The notes below the pieces were generated by a model. That model saw only the letters and a list, made by a program, of their open reading frames with translations. It did not search any database and was not told the origin of the DNA. From the NCBI GenBank assembly GCA_021819725.1, contig JAKAQR010000008.1, positions 62,001 through 126,000 on the forward strand: a stretch of DNA of 64,000 bases, written 5' to 3'. Below are positions 18,466 to 27,120 of this stretch, piece by piece. The stretch comes from Actinomycetes bacterium (GTDB lineage: Bacteria; Actinomycetota; Acidimicrobiia; Acidimicrobiales; Acidimicrobiaceae). The position numbers were made by a program, and so were the translations under genes. Position 1 is the stretch's first letter. Every line of letters starts with the position of its first letter.

Positions 18466-18642
18466 ATGAAACGGTTCGCATGTGGAGATGTGGTAGCGGG
18501 TTGTAACTGGACGATGCAGGTGGCTGATGAAGGAGAGTTGATGTCCCTGATCGCCGATCATGTGGCCGAGGCCCACGGCATTACCACCATCGATGATGAA
18601 CTCGTGGCAGTCGTACGCGAGCATATCCAGCTGGTGAGCTAA
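18466..18642 (+). CDS. DUF1059 small metal-binding-like protein
   Basis: A 58-residue protein matching the DUF1059 family: KRFACGDVVAGCNWTMQVAD at the start, then a helical segment with HVAEAHG and a final EHIQL helix. The two Cys and the His residues of this family are thought to bind a metal; function is unknown. The ATG at 18466 gives the normal family start and has GGAGG at 18450-18454. An in-frame start at 18349 would add 39 residues the family lacks. It stands alone between aroK and fabZ. Confidence 0.75.
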   Translation: MKRFACGDVVAGCNWTMQVADEGELMSLIADHVAEAHGITTIDDELVAVVREHIQLVS

Positions 18643-18919
18643 GACTTCGCGCGCACATCCAGCCCAGAACTGGTCTGCCTGCTTCGGTGACTGGCGGGTG
18701 ATCACGCTATGCGTTCGCCCTGACACATGCCCTGCGTAGAGGCTCACTTCATGCGACGCCGTGCTCGCTGACGGGTGGGAGCATAGTCGTTGCCACTAGG
18801 GTATCTTGGCGATAGGTTCGGTGGCCATGGTGAGGACGTTCGATTGAGTAGAGGCAGAACCCTCTCGATCAGGTGCGATGACCGATGGTGATGGCTGGTG
18901 GGAGAGGGAGAGATCGGTT

Positions 18920-19351
18920 ATGACGTCCTATGATCCTCGGGAGTTCATCCCGCATCGTCCGCCGTTCTTGCTTGTTGACCAGATCACCGATCTCGATCCT
19001 GGTTCCTCGGGTCGTGGGATCTACCGTATCCCCACTGATCTCGCGGTGCTCGCTGGCCATTTCCCAGGTAACCCCGTCTTGCCTGGCGTGTACCAGGTGG
19101 AGGCGATTGCTCAGCTTGGTGCTGCCGTGGTGCTCAGTGATGAGCGCTATGCGGGGTCGCTGCCTCTCTTTGGGGGTATTGATCGCGCCCGATTTCGGAG
19201 AGTGGTACGGCCTGGCGATCTGCTGGAGCTGACGATTGAGATGACGAGCCTCTCGGCACGCGCCGGCAAGGGCCAGGGCCGCGCCACGGTAGAGGGTGAG
19301 CTATGTGCCGAGGTGGGCCTGTTCTTTATCATCGCTCCTGCTGGATCCTAA
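18920..19351 (+). CDS. fabZ: FabZ-like 3-hydroxyacyl-ACP dehydratase
   Basis: A 143-residue hot-dog-fold enzyme that removes water from 3-hydroxyacyl-ACP in fatty acid elongation. The catalytic His lies in AGHFPGNPVLPG and the catalytic Glu in QVEAIAQLG, both at family positions; the N-terminal IPHRPPFLLVD segment is also typical. ATG 18920 gives the family start and has a GGGAG element upstream; an ATG at 18878 would add 14 residues. The stop is one base from the xth start codon, so the two are probably co-transcribed although their functions differ. No other fab gene is nearby. Confidence 0.85.
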   Translation: MTSYDPREFIPHRPPFLLVDQITDLDPGSSGRGIYRIPTDLAVLAGHFPGNPVLPGVYQVEAIAQLGAAVVLSDERYAGSLPLFGGIDRARFRRVVRPGDLLELTIEMTSLSARAGKGQGRATVEGELCAEVGLFFIIAPAGS

Positions 19352-19352
19352 G

Positions 19353-20120
19353 ATGCGGTTCGCAACCTGGAACGTGAATTCACTCCGAGCTCGACGTGAG
19401 TTGGTTGCTCAGTGGCTCCGTGAGCAGCAACCCGATATCCTTTGCCTGCAAGAGACCAAGGTGAAGGATGCGGAGTTCCCGGAAGATCTCTTCGCAGAGG
19501 TCAACTATCACGTTGCCCACTGGGGCGTTTCGGCTTGGAATGGGGTTGCTTTGGTCACCCGTGAACCAGTCGAGCAGCTTGGCCTCGGGATCGTTGACGA
19601 TGCAGAAGAGGCGCGCTGCATCACCGGAATCGTTGGGGGTATCAGAGTATTCTCGGTCTATGTTCCTAATGGTCGCTCTCTCGATGACCCCCACTATGTC
19701 TACAAGTTGGAGTGGCTCGAGTTACTTCGCCAACGCGTCGCGGAGGAGCTACAGCGGGGTCCAGTGATCATCGCTGGGGATTTCAATATCGCCCCTACCG
19801 ATGCAGATGTCTATGACCCAGCCGCTCTCGAGGGCGCCACTCACGTGAGTGAACCCGAACGGATGGCCCTGCAGCGGCTGCTCGATCTCGGGTTGGTCGA
19901 TTGTGGGGCGAGGCAGCCCTCCGATGAACCCAGCTTCACGTGGTGGGACTATCGTCAGGGAGCCTTTCGGCGTGGCATGGGTATGCGGATTGATCTGGTT
20001 CTGGCGTCGGAGTCACTGCAGCAGAGAGTGCGTTCCGTGGCGGTCGATCGAGCAGCGCGCGCTGCGACCAAGCCATCGGATCACGCACCGCTGGTGGTGG
20101 AGTTCGAGGATCACGACTAG
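19353..20120 (+). CDS. xth: Exodeoxyribonuclease III
   Basis: A 255-residue AP endonuclease/3' exonuclease of the EEP fold, acting in base-excision repair. Motifs in order: RFATWNVNSLRAR (Asn), LCLQETKV (metal Glu), SVYVPNGRSLDDPHYVYKLEW (Tyr and Asn region), IAGDFNIAPTD (Asp-Asn) and SDHAPLVVE (catalytic Asp-His). Length is normal. ATG 19353 begins directly after the fabZ stop, with no separate strong ribosome binding site, so it is likely coupled. Its stop overlaps that of the convergent helicase gene by four bases. Confidence 0.92.
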   Translation: MRFATWNVNSLRARRELVAQWLREQQPDILCLQETKVKDAEFPEDLFAEVNYHVAHWGVSAWNGVALVTREPVEQLGLGIVDDAEEARCITGIVGGIRVFSVYVPNGRSLDDPHYVYKLEWLELLRQRVAEELQRGPVIIAGDFNIAPTDADVYDPAALEGATHVSEPERMALQRLLDLGLVDCGARQPSDEPSFTWWDYRQGAFRRGMGMRIDLVLASESLQQRVRSVAVDRAARAATKPSDHAPLVVEFEDHD

Positions 20121-21967
20121 GGAACCCGAAGGAACTCTCCCCAGAGACGGTCGATGAGCTCAGGCGACTCCCTGACGAGCGGGGTACTCACGAGGGCGGC
20201 GACCGATTCCCTATCGGAGGGACGAAGGCGCGCGAGTCTGCGAACGTCGGCGTCTGAGAGGACGAGATAGGAGGCCAACTGACGCTCCTTGGCGACGGTT
20301 ACACGCCAACGGTCCAATCGGGTTGCGATGGAGGGGTGGGCCTGCGAGTGGGGGATTCGTGTGTGGGGCTTCACCTCTGCGGAGTCGAGATGGGCGAGTA
20401 GGGTCGACGGTCCGCGACTGGGTTTTGACCAACTGATGGTGAGCGAGTCAGTCGCTCTCGTCATCGCCACATAGAGAAGTCGTCGTTCTTCAGCGAGTGC
20501 ACTCGAGGAGAGCCCGTGGCGAGAGGGGTAACTCTTCTCGCCAATACCGACAAGGTGCACATGGTACCATTGGAGGCCCTTTGCGCGATGGAAAGTGGTG
20601 ATGCTCACCGCATCGACTCCCTTGATCTGGAGTCCACGTAGCAGCTCTTCGAGGGCAAGATAATCTGACCTGGGGTCCTGCCGTCGGAGTTCGTTCGCCA
20701 CTTCAAGCAGTATCCGTAGGTTGGGGGTGCGAGTCGGTGTTGAGGAGAGGAGCGCCTCCTCGACGGTGTCGCAGATCTCTGTGATCTGGAGGCGTTCTGT
20801 GCGCGCGCTTCGCATGAGTGCAATCACCTCTGGGGCTGAGGCGAGTGGGGTCAGCCCGAGGACACTGTGGGGGATATCGAAACGGCGAAAGGCCTCCTCG
20901 ATCGGGGATAGTTGGCGAATGGTTCGCGCGAGGATCGCCATTGAGGAGTAGGGAATGTCGCGATGAGCCAGCTCCACCACTGCCCTGGCGGCACGCAATC
21001 CCTCCGCGGCTACCGAGTCCGTCCCGAAGAGACTGGGGAGCTGACCTCCCTGGCGCTGCGCCCGCATGCTGATTCGCCGATCATCACTGGCGACAGGGCT
21101 GGCCGCTGCAACGAGCGCGGCGGTGCTGCGATAGTTGGTGGAGAGGGTGAGGTGGGTCAGTGTTGGGATGTGGCTCGAAAGCTGCGTCATCAGCGCCGGA
21201 TCCGATCCGTTCCAGCCATAGATCGCTTGGTTCGGATCTCCGACGACGGTAAGTCCTGAGAGGTTATTGCCCATCCATCTCTCAATGAAGCGAAGCTGGA
21301 GGGGGTTGACGTCTTGAAACTCATCGATGTAGACCCAGCGAGCCTGGAGGCGGAGGGCTTCGCCGACGCCGTCATCGCGTGTGACGAGTTCGGTGGCGAT
21401 CCGTAGAACATCGGTCAGGTCCATGAGGCGTTGGCGCGCCTTGGCGCGCTCAAGAGCCACGAAGATGGCGATGAGCTCATCAGGGTTTGGCACTGCGATG
21501 ATGGTTGGGTTGCGCTGGAGACCCTCAGCGTCATGGCCGAGCGCACGAAGGCGCTCGATCTCAGCCATGACGCCACGACGACGAGCCTCGGGGAGGCGCA
21601 ACCCGAGGTCGGCTAGGAGTGTCGTCGTGTCACCGATGAGATGCGGGAGCGGCCTACCCAGCATCGCTGAACCCTCACGAACCAACCCAAGGGCATGGGA
21701 GTGAAAGGTGCCACAGGCCGGTGGTGGTCCGTCGAGGAGTCGATAGAGCCGCCGTGAGACCTCCCATGCGGCGGCCCGCGTGAAACTGATCGCGACCGTT
21801 TGGGTACTGCGGTTCGCTTGCGTGGCGATCTGGTAGGCAATTCTGTGAGTGATCACGCGAGTCTTGCCTGAGCCAGCCCCAGCAACGATGAGCACCGGCG
21901 CGGCCGCCATGACCGCTTCGCGTTGTTCGGAGCTCAGACCCTCAAGGAGTTGTGCTGGATTTGGCAT
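20117..21967 (-). CDS. uvrD2: UvrD/Rep-type DNA helicase with HRDC-like tail (UvrD2-like)
   Basis: A 616-residue superfamily 1 helicase. Motifs: Q-motif and Walker A (LSSEQREAV, IVAGAGSGKTR), Walker B VYIDEFQDVNP, motif III VGDPNQAIYGWNG, motif IV TNYRST, motif V TTFHRAKGLQW, motif VI EERRLLYVAMTRATD. The last 70 residues (WRVTVAKERQLASYLVLSD, then LARLRP) look like an HRDC domain, as in mycobacterial UvrD2. I do not see the tetracysteine motif that joins the two in mycobacteria. The ATG lies three bases after the radical SAM stop, so it is the last gene of that operon. Its end overlaps xth. Confidence 0.88.
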   Translation of the reverse strand: MPNPAQLLEGLSSEQREAVMAAAPVLIVAGAGSGKTRVITHRIAYQIATQANRSTQTVAISFTRAAAWEVSRRLYRLLDGPPPACGTFHSHALGLVREGSAMLGRPLPHLIGDTTTLLADLGLRLPEARRRGVMAEIERLRALGHDAEGLQRNPTIIAVPNPDELIAIFVALERAKARQRLMDLTDVLRIATELVTRDDGVGEALRLQARWVYIDEFQDVNPLQLRFIERWMGNNLSGLTVVGDPNQAIYGWNGSDPALMTQLSSHIPTLTHLTLSTNYRSTAALVAAASPVASDDRRISMRAQRQGGQLPSLFGTDSVAAEGLRAARAVVELAHRDIPYSSMAILARTIRQLSPIEEAFRRFDIPHSVLGLTPLASAPEVIALMRSARTERLQITEICDTVEEALLSSTPTRTPNLRILLEVANELRRQDPRSDYLALEELLRGLQIKGVDAVSITTFHRAKGLQWYHVHLVGIGEKSYPSRHGLSSSALAEERRLLYVAMTRATDSLTISWSKPSRGPSTLLAHLDSAEVKPHTRIPHSQAHPSIATRLDRWRVTVAKERQLASYLVLSDADVRRLARLRPSDRESVAALVSTPLVRESPELIDRLWGEFLRVP

Positions 21968-21970
21968 CGG

Positions 21971-23326
21971 CTACCGTGGCTGCGCGGGGGCGGCACAGCA
22001 GAACCAAGGTTCGCTCATGATGGCGGTGCTCGGTGCACGTACCCGTGCCGTTGGAGCGCTCGGTGTAGACAATCCATTGGCCTCATAGGTTGCGGCGTAG
22101 ATACGCCGAAACGTTGTGCCAAAGGTATCCTCACCGGCTTGGGCGGCAATCTGGTATAGCCGATCGCGCAGATAGGGTAGGCGCTCATCGCGGTAACGAA
22201 CGGTGTAGCCCATCACTCGGGCATCGTAGGGGCCAAAATCCGTGTCATTGACTGGTAGCAAGGAGTTGGTCGGCGTGAGCAGTTCGATCGAGTACTGGAT
22301 CGGTTCAACCACGTCAACTAAGTCGGAGTCGACGATGAAGTCAACGATAGCAACGAGGTCACTCATTGTCGTCCAGGGGGTAAATGGCACGAAGGTCGGA
22401 TGTAGAGCGATGCCATTGGCATAGAGGAGATCTCTTGCGATTGGCACATCGGCGCCAGTGTGGCCCTTGTCCAGGTGACCGAGCACGTCATCGTTAAGGC
22501 TCTCCACGGCGGAGATGACGAAGTTGACGTGACTTGCCGCCAACGTGGGGATGAGGTCGCGGTGACGAAGGATCTCAGCGATTTTGGTGGTGATATCGAA
22601 GGTGACCCATGGCGCCTTCTCGGCCAAGGTGGTGAGCACCTTCAATGAGTGCTTGGGAGCGTTGAGAAAGTCCGGATCGCCAAAGCTGAGATGCTGGGCA
22701 CCCGCTTCGATCTGCGCGAGACCATCCGTGATGACCGCCTCCGCATCGTTGATGGCAATTCTTCCGTTCCAGGTGGCAGCCACCGGGCAGTGAAGGCATC
22801 GGTGTCGGCAACCTACCGAGGTCTCGAGATAGCCGGTCACAAGGTCGTGGCCAGCGATGCTGACACTGCGATAGCTATCGAGTGGCATAAGCGGTGTTCG
22901 ATTGACACGATAGGATCGTCGATTGGTCGCCTTGGCGGTTTGCGTGTGGGCTTGGGTATCGATGAAGGAGGATTGCACCAGCGCAGCAAGCTCGGAGGCG
23001 GTCGCTCGGTCCAGCCAGAGGGCCTCCGGTGGACGGTGGAGCGACTCCCGCAGTGCCGTGGCATAGAGCCCGACGACGATCAGCTGACGTTCTGGTTGAT
23101 CGGGTTCGAGGGCGGCAAGGAGATCCCTGGCGACGAGCGCGCCGGTGAGCATCGGTGCCGTGAGGATGACACGTGTGGCATGGCTCATCGCATCGGCGGC
23201 GACCGTCAACGGAACCTTTGACAGGTCGAGAACTTCAAGACGTCCTTCAGGCAACTCCGCTGCGACCTCGGCGGCAAGCTGTGGCTGGTGGCCGAGTTCG
23301 TACGTGGAGATGAAGAGTACCGACAT
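21971..23326 (-). CDS. Radical SAM protein with CC-type C-terminal tail
   Basis: A 451-residue radical SAM enzyme. Cys173, Cys177 and Cys180 (VGCRHRCLHCP) bind the 4Fe-4S cluster; the GDPDFLNAP strand and later TIM-barrel features follow. The first 110 residues (VLFISTYELGHQPQLAAEVA) form a Rossmann-like region like that of a family I know as CUAEP/CCAEP-tail radical SAM (seleno)proteins. The C-terminus here is WFCCAAPAQPR, a variant of that tail in which the Glu is Ala; both Cys codons are ordinary TGC/TGT at 21995-22000. Substrate and product are unknown. It lies 36 bases after an ATP-grasp gene and three bases before a helicase gene, so the three form an operon. Confidence 0.85.
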   Translation of the reverse strand: MSVLFISTYELGHQPQLAAEVAAELPEGRLEVLDLSKVPLTVAADAMSHATRVILTAPMLTGALVARDLLAALEPDQPERQLIVVGLYATALRESLHRPPEALWLDRATASELAALVQSSFIDTQAHTQTAKATNRRSYRVNRTPLMPLDSYRSVSIAGHDLVTGYLETSVGCRHRCLHCPVAATWNGRIAINDAEAVITDGLAQIEAGAQHLSFGDPDFLNAPKHSLKVLTTLAEKAPWVTFDITTKIAEILRHRDLIPTLAASHVNFVISAVESLNDDVLGHLDKGHTGADVPIARDLLYANGIALHPTFVPFTPWTTMSDLVAIVDFIVDSDLVDVVEPIQYSIELLTPTNSLLPVNDTDFGPYDARVMGYTVRYRDERLPYLRDRLYQIAAQAGEDTFGTTFRRIYAATYEANGLSTPSAPTARVRAPSTAIMSEPWFCCAAPAQPR

Positions 23327-23362
23327 GAGACCAGTCTACCGGGCCGCGTTTACTGGATTGGT

Positions 23363-24580
23363 TTACTGGGTTGAGTCGATCACGATTCTGAGTTGGGCGC
23401 TCGCGTCTGCGAGGGTATGTTGCACGCTCGCATGGCTCAGCCCTTCTGCGAAAATAAAGCCGAGATAGCGATCGGTCAACGGCGGTGGATAGACCATGGT
23501 CCCTGGGTTGACGGTGATCTCGATACCGGTGACACCGCTGGTTGCGAGCGCCGCCTCGAGACCCCTGACCTCGCGGAAAATACCTCTCGCTGGTGTCGCT
23601 ATCATGTAGATGCCCACCGACCGGTTCCGACGCCTGATGGGGCTCGTGTCTCCAAGGGCTCGTTGTAAGATGATGTCCTCAAGGCGCTGTCCGTCTCCAA
23701 AGCGAATCGCTGCGGAGCAACGGCCGCCGATCGATCGAGGGGCGAGTTCGAGGATGGTTGCATGCCCCTTGGCGAGACGCAATTCAGCGTGGAGAGGGGT
23801 GTCCGCCAACCCAAGGGCACGAGCGCCGCGCTCCACTGTGCTCGTGAGTTCGTGCTGCTGGGCCGGTGTGAGCCTGGCTGGCCCGACGTAGGTCGACTCC
23901 CAGAAGTACGGGCCTTCACCGATGTCGGGTTTTGCAAAGATCATGAGAACCTCAAGATCCTCACCGTTGAGGATACCTTCGATGGCGAACTCGGGCCCTT
24001 CGACGTAGCTCTCGAGGAGCAGCGGCGTGCCCGGGTCGATCACTCCGTTGAGGATCTCCAGATCCTGGCTAAGCGTTGCGCTGTTGACCCGGATGACCCC
24101 GCGTGATGCTGTTTCCCGTGGGGGCTTTACGATGAAGCGTTCCCCGAGATCTGCGACGAGGTCATCGATTGCCGCGGTGCCGAGCTGCGAAAGTGCCTCC
24201 AGCGTCGTGAAGAGGTGCTTTGGCTGGCTGAGTTCCGCTTCGTCGAGGGCTCTGCGTAAGGAGAGCTTGTCGACGGCACGCTCGACGGCCTGGGCTCGGC
24301 CGACGGTGAGGCCGAGTCGATCACTGAGGAGTGCAGCGAGGCGAGTAGAGGGTTCATCGATGCCAATGATGAGCGTCGGTGCGAGGTCGAAGAGTCGGTC
24401 GACGAGTTGTGCTAACTCCTCAGCATCTGGTGGCATCGTGCTCACATGAAGACTTGCATCTCCTAGGGGAAGGCTTGCGTCAGTGAGCAAGGTAAGCCGT
24501 TGTGTGGTGCGCGCCCCCGCCTGTAAAAAGGCGTCTGCTCGATAGCTCTCGGCTGGCACGACGAGGACGATGTGTTGCAT
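23363..24580 (-). CDS. ATP-grasp domain protein
   Basis: A 405-residue ATP-grasp ligase-like protein. After an N-terminal Rossmann-like region (about 1-95, HIVLVVPAESYRADAFL), the ATP-grasp core has the phosphate loop FIVKPPRETASRGV, the LLLESYVEGPEFAIEG segment and the metal-binding LELAPRSIGGRCS. Such enzymes join a carboxylate to an amine or thiol via acyl phosphate. The last 100 residues (GIYMIATPARGIFREV) resemble the C-terminal domain seen in carboxylase- and amino-acid-ligase-like ATP-grasp proteins. It is first in the operon with the radical SAM gene, a pairing I believe recurs, so both probably act on one small molecule or peptide. That substrate is unknown. Confidence 0.82.
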   Translation of the reverse strand: MQHIVLVVPAESYRADAFLQAGARTTQRLTLLTDASLPLGDASLHVSTMPPDAEELAQLVDRLFDLAPTLIIGIDEPSTRLAALLSDRLGLTVGRAQAVERAVDKLSLRRALDEAELSQPKHLFTTLEALSQLGTAAIDDLVADLGERFIVKPPRETASRGVIRVNSATLSQDLEILNGVIDPGTPLLLESYVEGPEFAIEGILNGEDLEVLMIFAKPDIGEGPYFWESTYVGPARLTPAQQHELTSTVERGARALGLADTPLHAELRLAKGHATILELAPRSIGGRCSAAIRFGDGQRLEDIILQRALGDTSPIRRRNRSVGIYMIATPARGIFREVRGLEAALATSGVTGIEITVNPGTMVYPPPLTDRYLGFIFAEGLSHASVQHTLADASAQLRIVIDSTQ

Positions 24581-24697
24581 GTGTCTAGAATGGTACTACG
24601 AACGATAGTGATTGCGTTCAACACGACGGGTCGGTGCTCATGTGCTTGGCTGTTTCGTCGTGGAGAGACCACTTCAAAGAAGTGAGGAATGGGAGCG

Positions 24698-25315
24698 ATG
24701 AGCGATTTTCGGGTAACAGATGCGGCGGTAGGAGTGGTGTTGGAGGCGTTGGCCGACGAGGGCTCGTCTGAGACACTCGCACTTTGGGTCGAGGTCGCTG
24801 GTAACGACGGAACATCATTCATGTACGATGTCTATTTCCAGGAGTTAACGCAGGTGGATCCCCAGGACCTACAGCTCCGTTTTGGTGAGCTCAATGTGGT
24901 CATTCCTCAAGACTCCATCTCACGACTTGCAGGAGCGACCATGGAGGTCGGCAGCGACGGCGAGCTGGCCATCACGAACCCGAACACCCCAACCCCTGAG
25001 GCTACCGACCTACCCGATCTGGGTCCGGACGCACTCGCCAATGACCTCGCCCTGCGGGTTAACGCTATCCTCGAAGAGCAGGTGAATCCAGCGATTGCTG
25101 CGCACGGCGGGTATGCCGAGCTCGTGGGAGTCGTTGAAGAGCGTGCCTATGTGTTGATGGGCGGAGGTTGCCAAGGTTGTGGCTTGGCGGCCATGACACT
25201 GTCGCAGGGTATCGCCACGGCGATTCAGGATGCAGTTCCAGAGATCATCGACGTCGTTGATGTCACCAACCATGCTGCTGGCAACAATCCCTACTACCAA
25301 CCTGCCAAGAAATAA
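24698..25315 (+). CDS. NifU/Nfu-type iron-sulfur cluster carrier
   Basis: A 205-residue protein with two parts. Residues about 1-95 resemble the HesB/IscA fold without its cysteines. Residues about 115-195 form an Nfu domain with the cluster-binding CxxC (GGGCQGCGLA) and the segment AAHGGYAELVGV. Nfu proteins hold a 4Fe-4S cluster and pass it to targets such as radical SAM and TCA-cycle enzymes. ATG 24698 has GAGGA nine bases upstream; ATG 24689 adds three residues. It is divergent from the ATP-grasp/radical SAM operon, whose cluster it could supply, but position alone does not prove that. Confidence 0.85.
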   Translation: MSDFRVTDAAVGVVLEALADEGSSETLALWVEVAGNDGTSFMYDVYFQELTQVDPQDLQLRFGELNVVIPQDSISRLAGATMEVGSDGELAITNPNTPTPEATDLPDLGPDALANDLALRVNAILEEQVNPAIAAHGGYAELVGVVEERAYVLMGGGCQGCGLAAMTLSQGIATAIQDAVPEIIDVVDVTNHAAGNNPYYQPAKK

Positions 25316-25760
25316 GCGATCAGGCAACACGAGGGGGTTGCACGCAGGTTTGGTTGCGGTCGCATACAACTGCAACGCTCCAGCCAGACCTGACGCATGG
25401 TACATCGCCTTGTGAGACCGCTGAGCGCGCCAGCAGGCAGAGGTGTCAGCGGGTTCCCAAGCTGAGGCTATGGGGACGAATCGCACCGTGCTGCGTGGGG
25501 CGAGGAGTTCACGTCGTGATGAAGAGCCCTTTGCGGGCCGTCTGGAGCCAAGCGCGGTCATCGAGTCTGCCCTTCTCTCTGGCGTCGCTTGATCGCGGCT
25601 ACCGTGCTGGAGTTGGGCCCATCATCAGTTTCGCCACTTGACTGCTCAGGTGCACTATGGTTGAGCGAGGAGGGCAAGGACGATGCCAGCCAATGCAAAC
25701 ACCCCGCCGGTGTCGGCGGGGTGAAGTGCGTTCTCGATCAGTGGTGCTTGTCGTTGGCGA
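25316..25760. other. Intergenic region between nfu and yceI
   Basis: About 445 bases. Short open frames on both strands resemble no family. The only clear structure is the hairpin at 25700-25723 described separately. I see no tRNA or riboswitch. Confidence 0.5.
25700..25723 (-). terminator. Perfect 10-bp hairpin after yceI
   Basis: CACCCCGCCG (25700-25709), a GTGT loop and CGGCGGGGTG (25714-25723) form a perfect stem. On the minus strand it lies about 40 bases after the yceI stop and is followed by TTTGC, so a terminator with a short U-tail for yceI is the natural reading. Confidence 0.65.
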
Positions 25761-26315
25761 TTAGGCCTTAACGAGTTCGGCCTCTAGATTGATGGTCACC
25801 TTGTCTCCAACAACGACACCGCCGCCGTCTACTGCGGCGTTCCACTCGATGCCAAAGTCCTTCCGCGAGAGTTCACCGGTAGCGCTAAAGCCAGTGCGCA
25901 CACCGCCATAGGGGTCGGCCTGTGTTCCATTGAACTCAAGGTCGAGTTCAATGGGCTTGGTGACCCCGCGGATGGTGAGGTTCCCAAGCAGCTTCCAGTC
26001 GTCCCCGTTGGGGCGGATTGCGGTGGAGGCGAATTCGATCGTCGGGTACTTGTCGGACTCGAAGAAGTCAGCACTTTTGAGATGGTTGTCTCGGGTCTCG
26101 TCTCGGGTCGTGATGGAGCTGGCATCGATCGAAGCGGTGACGGAACTCTTAGTGACATCCTCATCGATGGTGACACTCGCGGTGAACTTCTCAAAATGGC
26201 CACGAACCTTTGAGACCATGAGATGTCGAACGGTGAACTCTACGCTCGAATGGGCGGCATCGAGGTTCCATACCCCTGGCTCGATCCCAAGATCCTTTGC
26301 TGACGTACTTGCCAT
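25761..26315 (-). CDS. YceI family lipid-binding-like protein
   Basis: A 184-residue YceI-fold protein; the fold is a lipocalin-like barrel that binds isoprenoid-type lipids, with roles in stress or polyisoprenoid transport. Marks are WNLDAAHSSVEFTVRHLMVS at the start, VRGHFEKF, SADFFESDKYPTIEF and the LTIRGVTKPI segment. There is no signal peptide, so unlike many homologues it looks cytoplasmic. ATG 26313-26315 is preceded by AAAGGAAG. It is divergent from a MarR-type regulator, the usual arrangement for regulator and target, and a hairpin follows its stop. Confidence 0.9.
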   Translation of the reverse strand: MASTSAKDLGIEPGVWNLDAAHSSVEFTVRHLMVSKVRGHFEKFTASVTIDEDVTKSSVTASIDASSITTRDETRDNHLKSADFFESDKYPTIEFASTAIRPNGDDWKLLGNLTIRGVTKPIELDLEFNGTQADPYGGVRTGFSATGELSRKDFGIEWNAAVDGGGVVVGDKVTINLEAELVKA

Positions 26316-26370
26316 GTCTTCTTCCTTTCGCTTGTCGGTTAGACTGATGGTTCAATTGTAGACGAAATAA

Positions 26371-26382
26371 TTGCGGGTGCAA
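26371..26382. promoter_or_regulatory. Candidate MarR operator between yceI and marR
   Basis: TTGC-GGGT-GCAA is a perfect inverted repeat placed 6 bases before the marR start and 55 bases upstream of yceI; a related ATGCAA follows at 26389-26394. MarR proteins usually bind such palindromes in divergent promoters. The match is structural only. Confidence 0.4.
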
Positions 26383-26388
26383 CCATTT

Positions 26389-26865
26389 ATGCAAGAGTGT
26401 GCGAATTCATCAGTCCACGCAGTTACCTTGAACGCTTTCAGGTCGCTGCTCGGCGCCCATGCGCGACTTCTGTGGCAGCTTGATCTTCAACTCAATGAAC
26501 GCCATGGGTTGAGCTTTGCCGACGTTGAGGTCATGTTGCATCTTCAAGCAGCTGTAGGTGGAGAGCTGCGTCTCTCTGAACTTGCACAACTCGCCTTGTT
26601 GTCGCGCAGTGCCCTGTCGCGAAGAGTGGATTCCCTCGTCGCCCAGGGCTGGGTCTTGCGTCGTAGCTGTCCTACTGACCGCCGGGGAACCTTTGCGGTG
26701 CTGACTGAGTCCGGCAGAGAAAAGCTCAAGGAGTCGGTCCCGACTCATGATGAGGTCCTAACGCAGATGTTGACCAATCGACTCGATGTGGCGGAATTGG
26801 ACTCGCTGAGGGCGGTGCTTGATCGGGTTGTTGCGCATCAAGAGGAGCTTCGCCAACAGGCGTAG
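26389..26865 (+). CDS. MarR family transcriptional regulator
   Basis: About 158 residues with the winged-helix MarR fold: LSFADVEVMLHLQAA, the recognition region LRLSELAQLALLSRSALSRRVDSL, and the wing GWVLRRSCPTDRRGTFAVLTESG with the family DxR motif. Dimer-forming helices lie at each end. The ligand is unknown. ATG 26389 is chosen; an in-frame TTG at 26371 falls inside the palindrome and is unlikely. Divergent from yceI, which it probably represses together with itself. Confidence 0.82.
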   Translation: MQECANSSVHAVTLNAFRSLLGAHARLLWQLDLQLNERHGLSFADVEVMLHLQAAVGGELRLSELAQLALLSRSALSRRVDSLVAQGWVLRRSCPTDRRGTFAVLTESGREKLKESVPTHDEVLTQMLTNRLDVAELDSLRAVLDRVVAHQEELRQQA

Positions 26866-27120
26866 CCCAGATCCTTGAAGAAGAGGCCGGTCGCCAAGCA
26901 ACTGTGACGCTTCGCCACGCTGGTTCGCACGCCTATTCGGTGATTGCAAGGCTGCGTCGCTGGCCATGTTCTCCACCAGCGGATGGGGGGAGACTGGTGG
27001 CGCTAGTTCAAATCGTTCTTGCAGGACCGGAGCTCTTGTACTGCGCCGAAACCCTTGTACTGCGATGTTGCGTTGCGTTTGGCGGCCGAGGTTGACCGGC
27101 TGACTCGCTGGTGCGTGAAC

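Noticed and set aside
18211..18747. Minus-strand frame of 178 codons
   Set aside because: It lies opposite the DUF1059 gene, lacks a ribosome binding site and resembles no family.
25230..25641. Short plus-strand frames after nfu
   Set aside because: No ribosome binding sites and no family resemblance; treated as intergenic.
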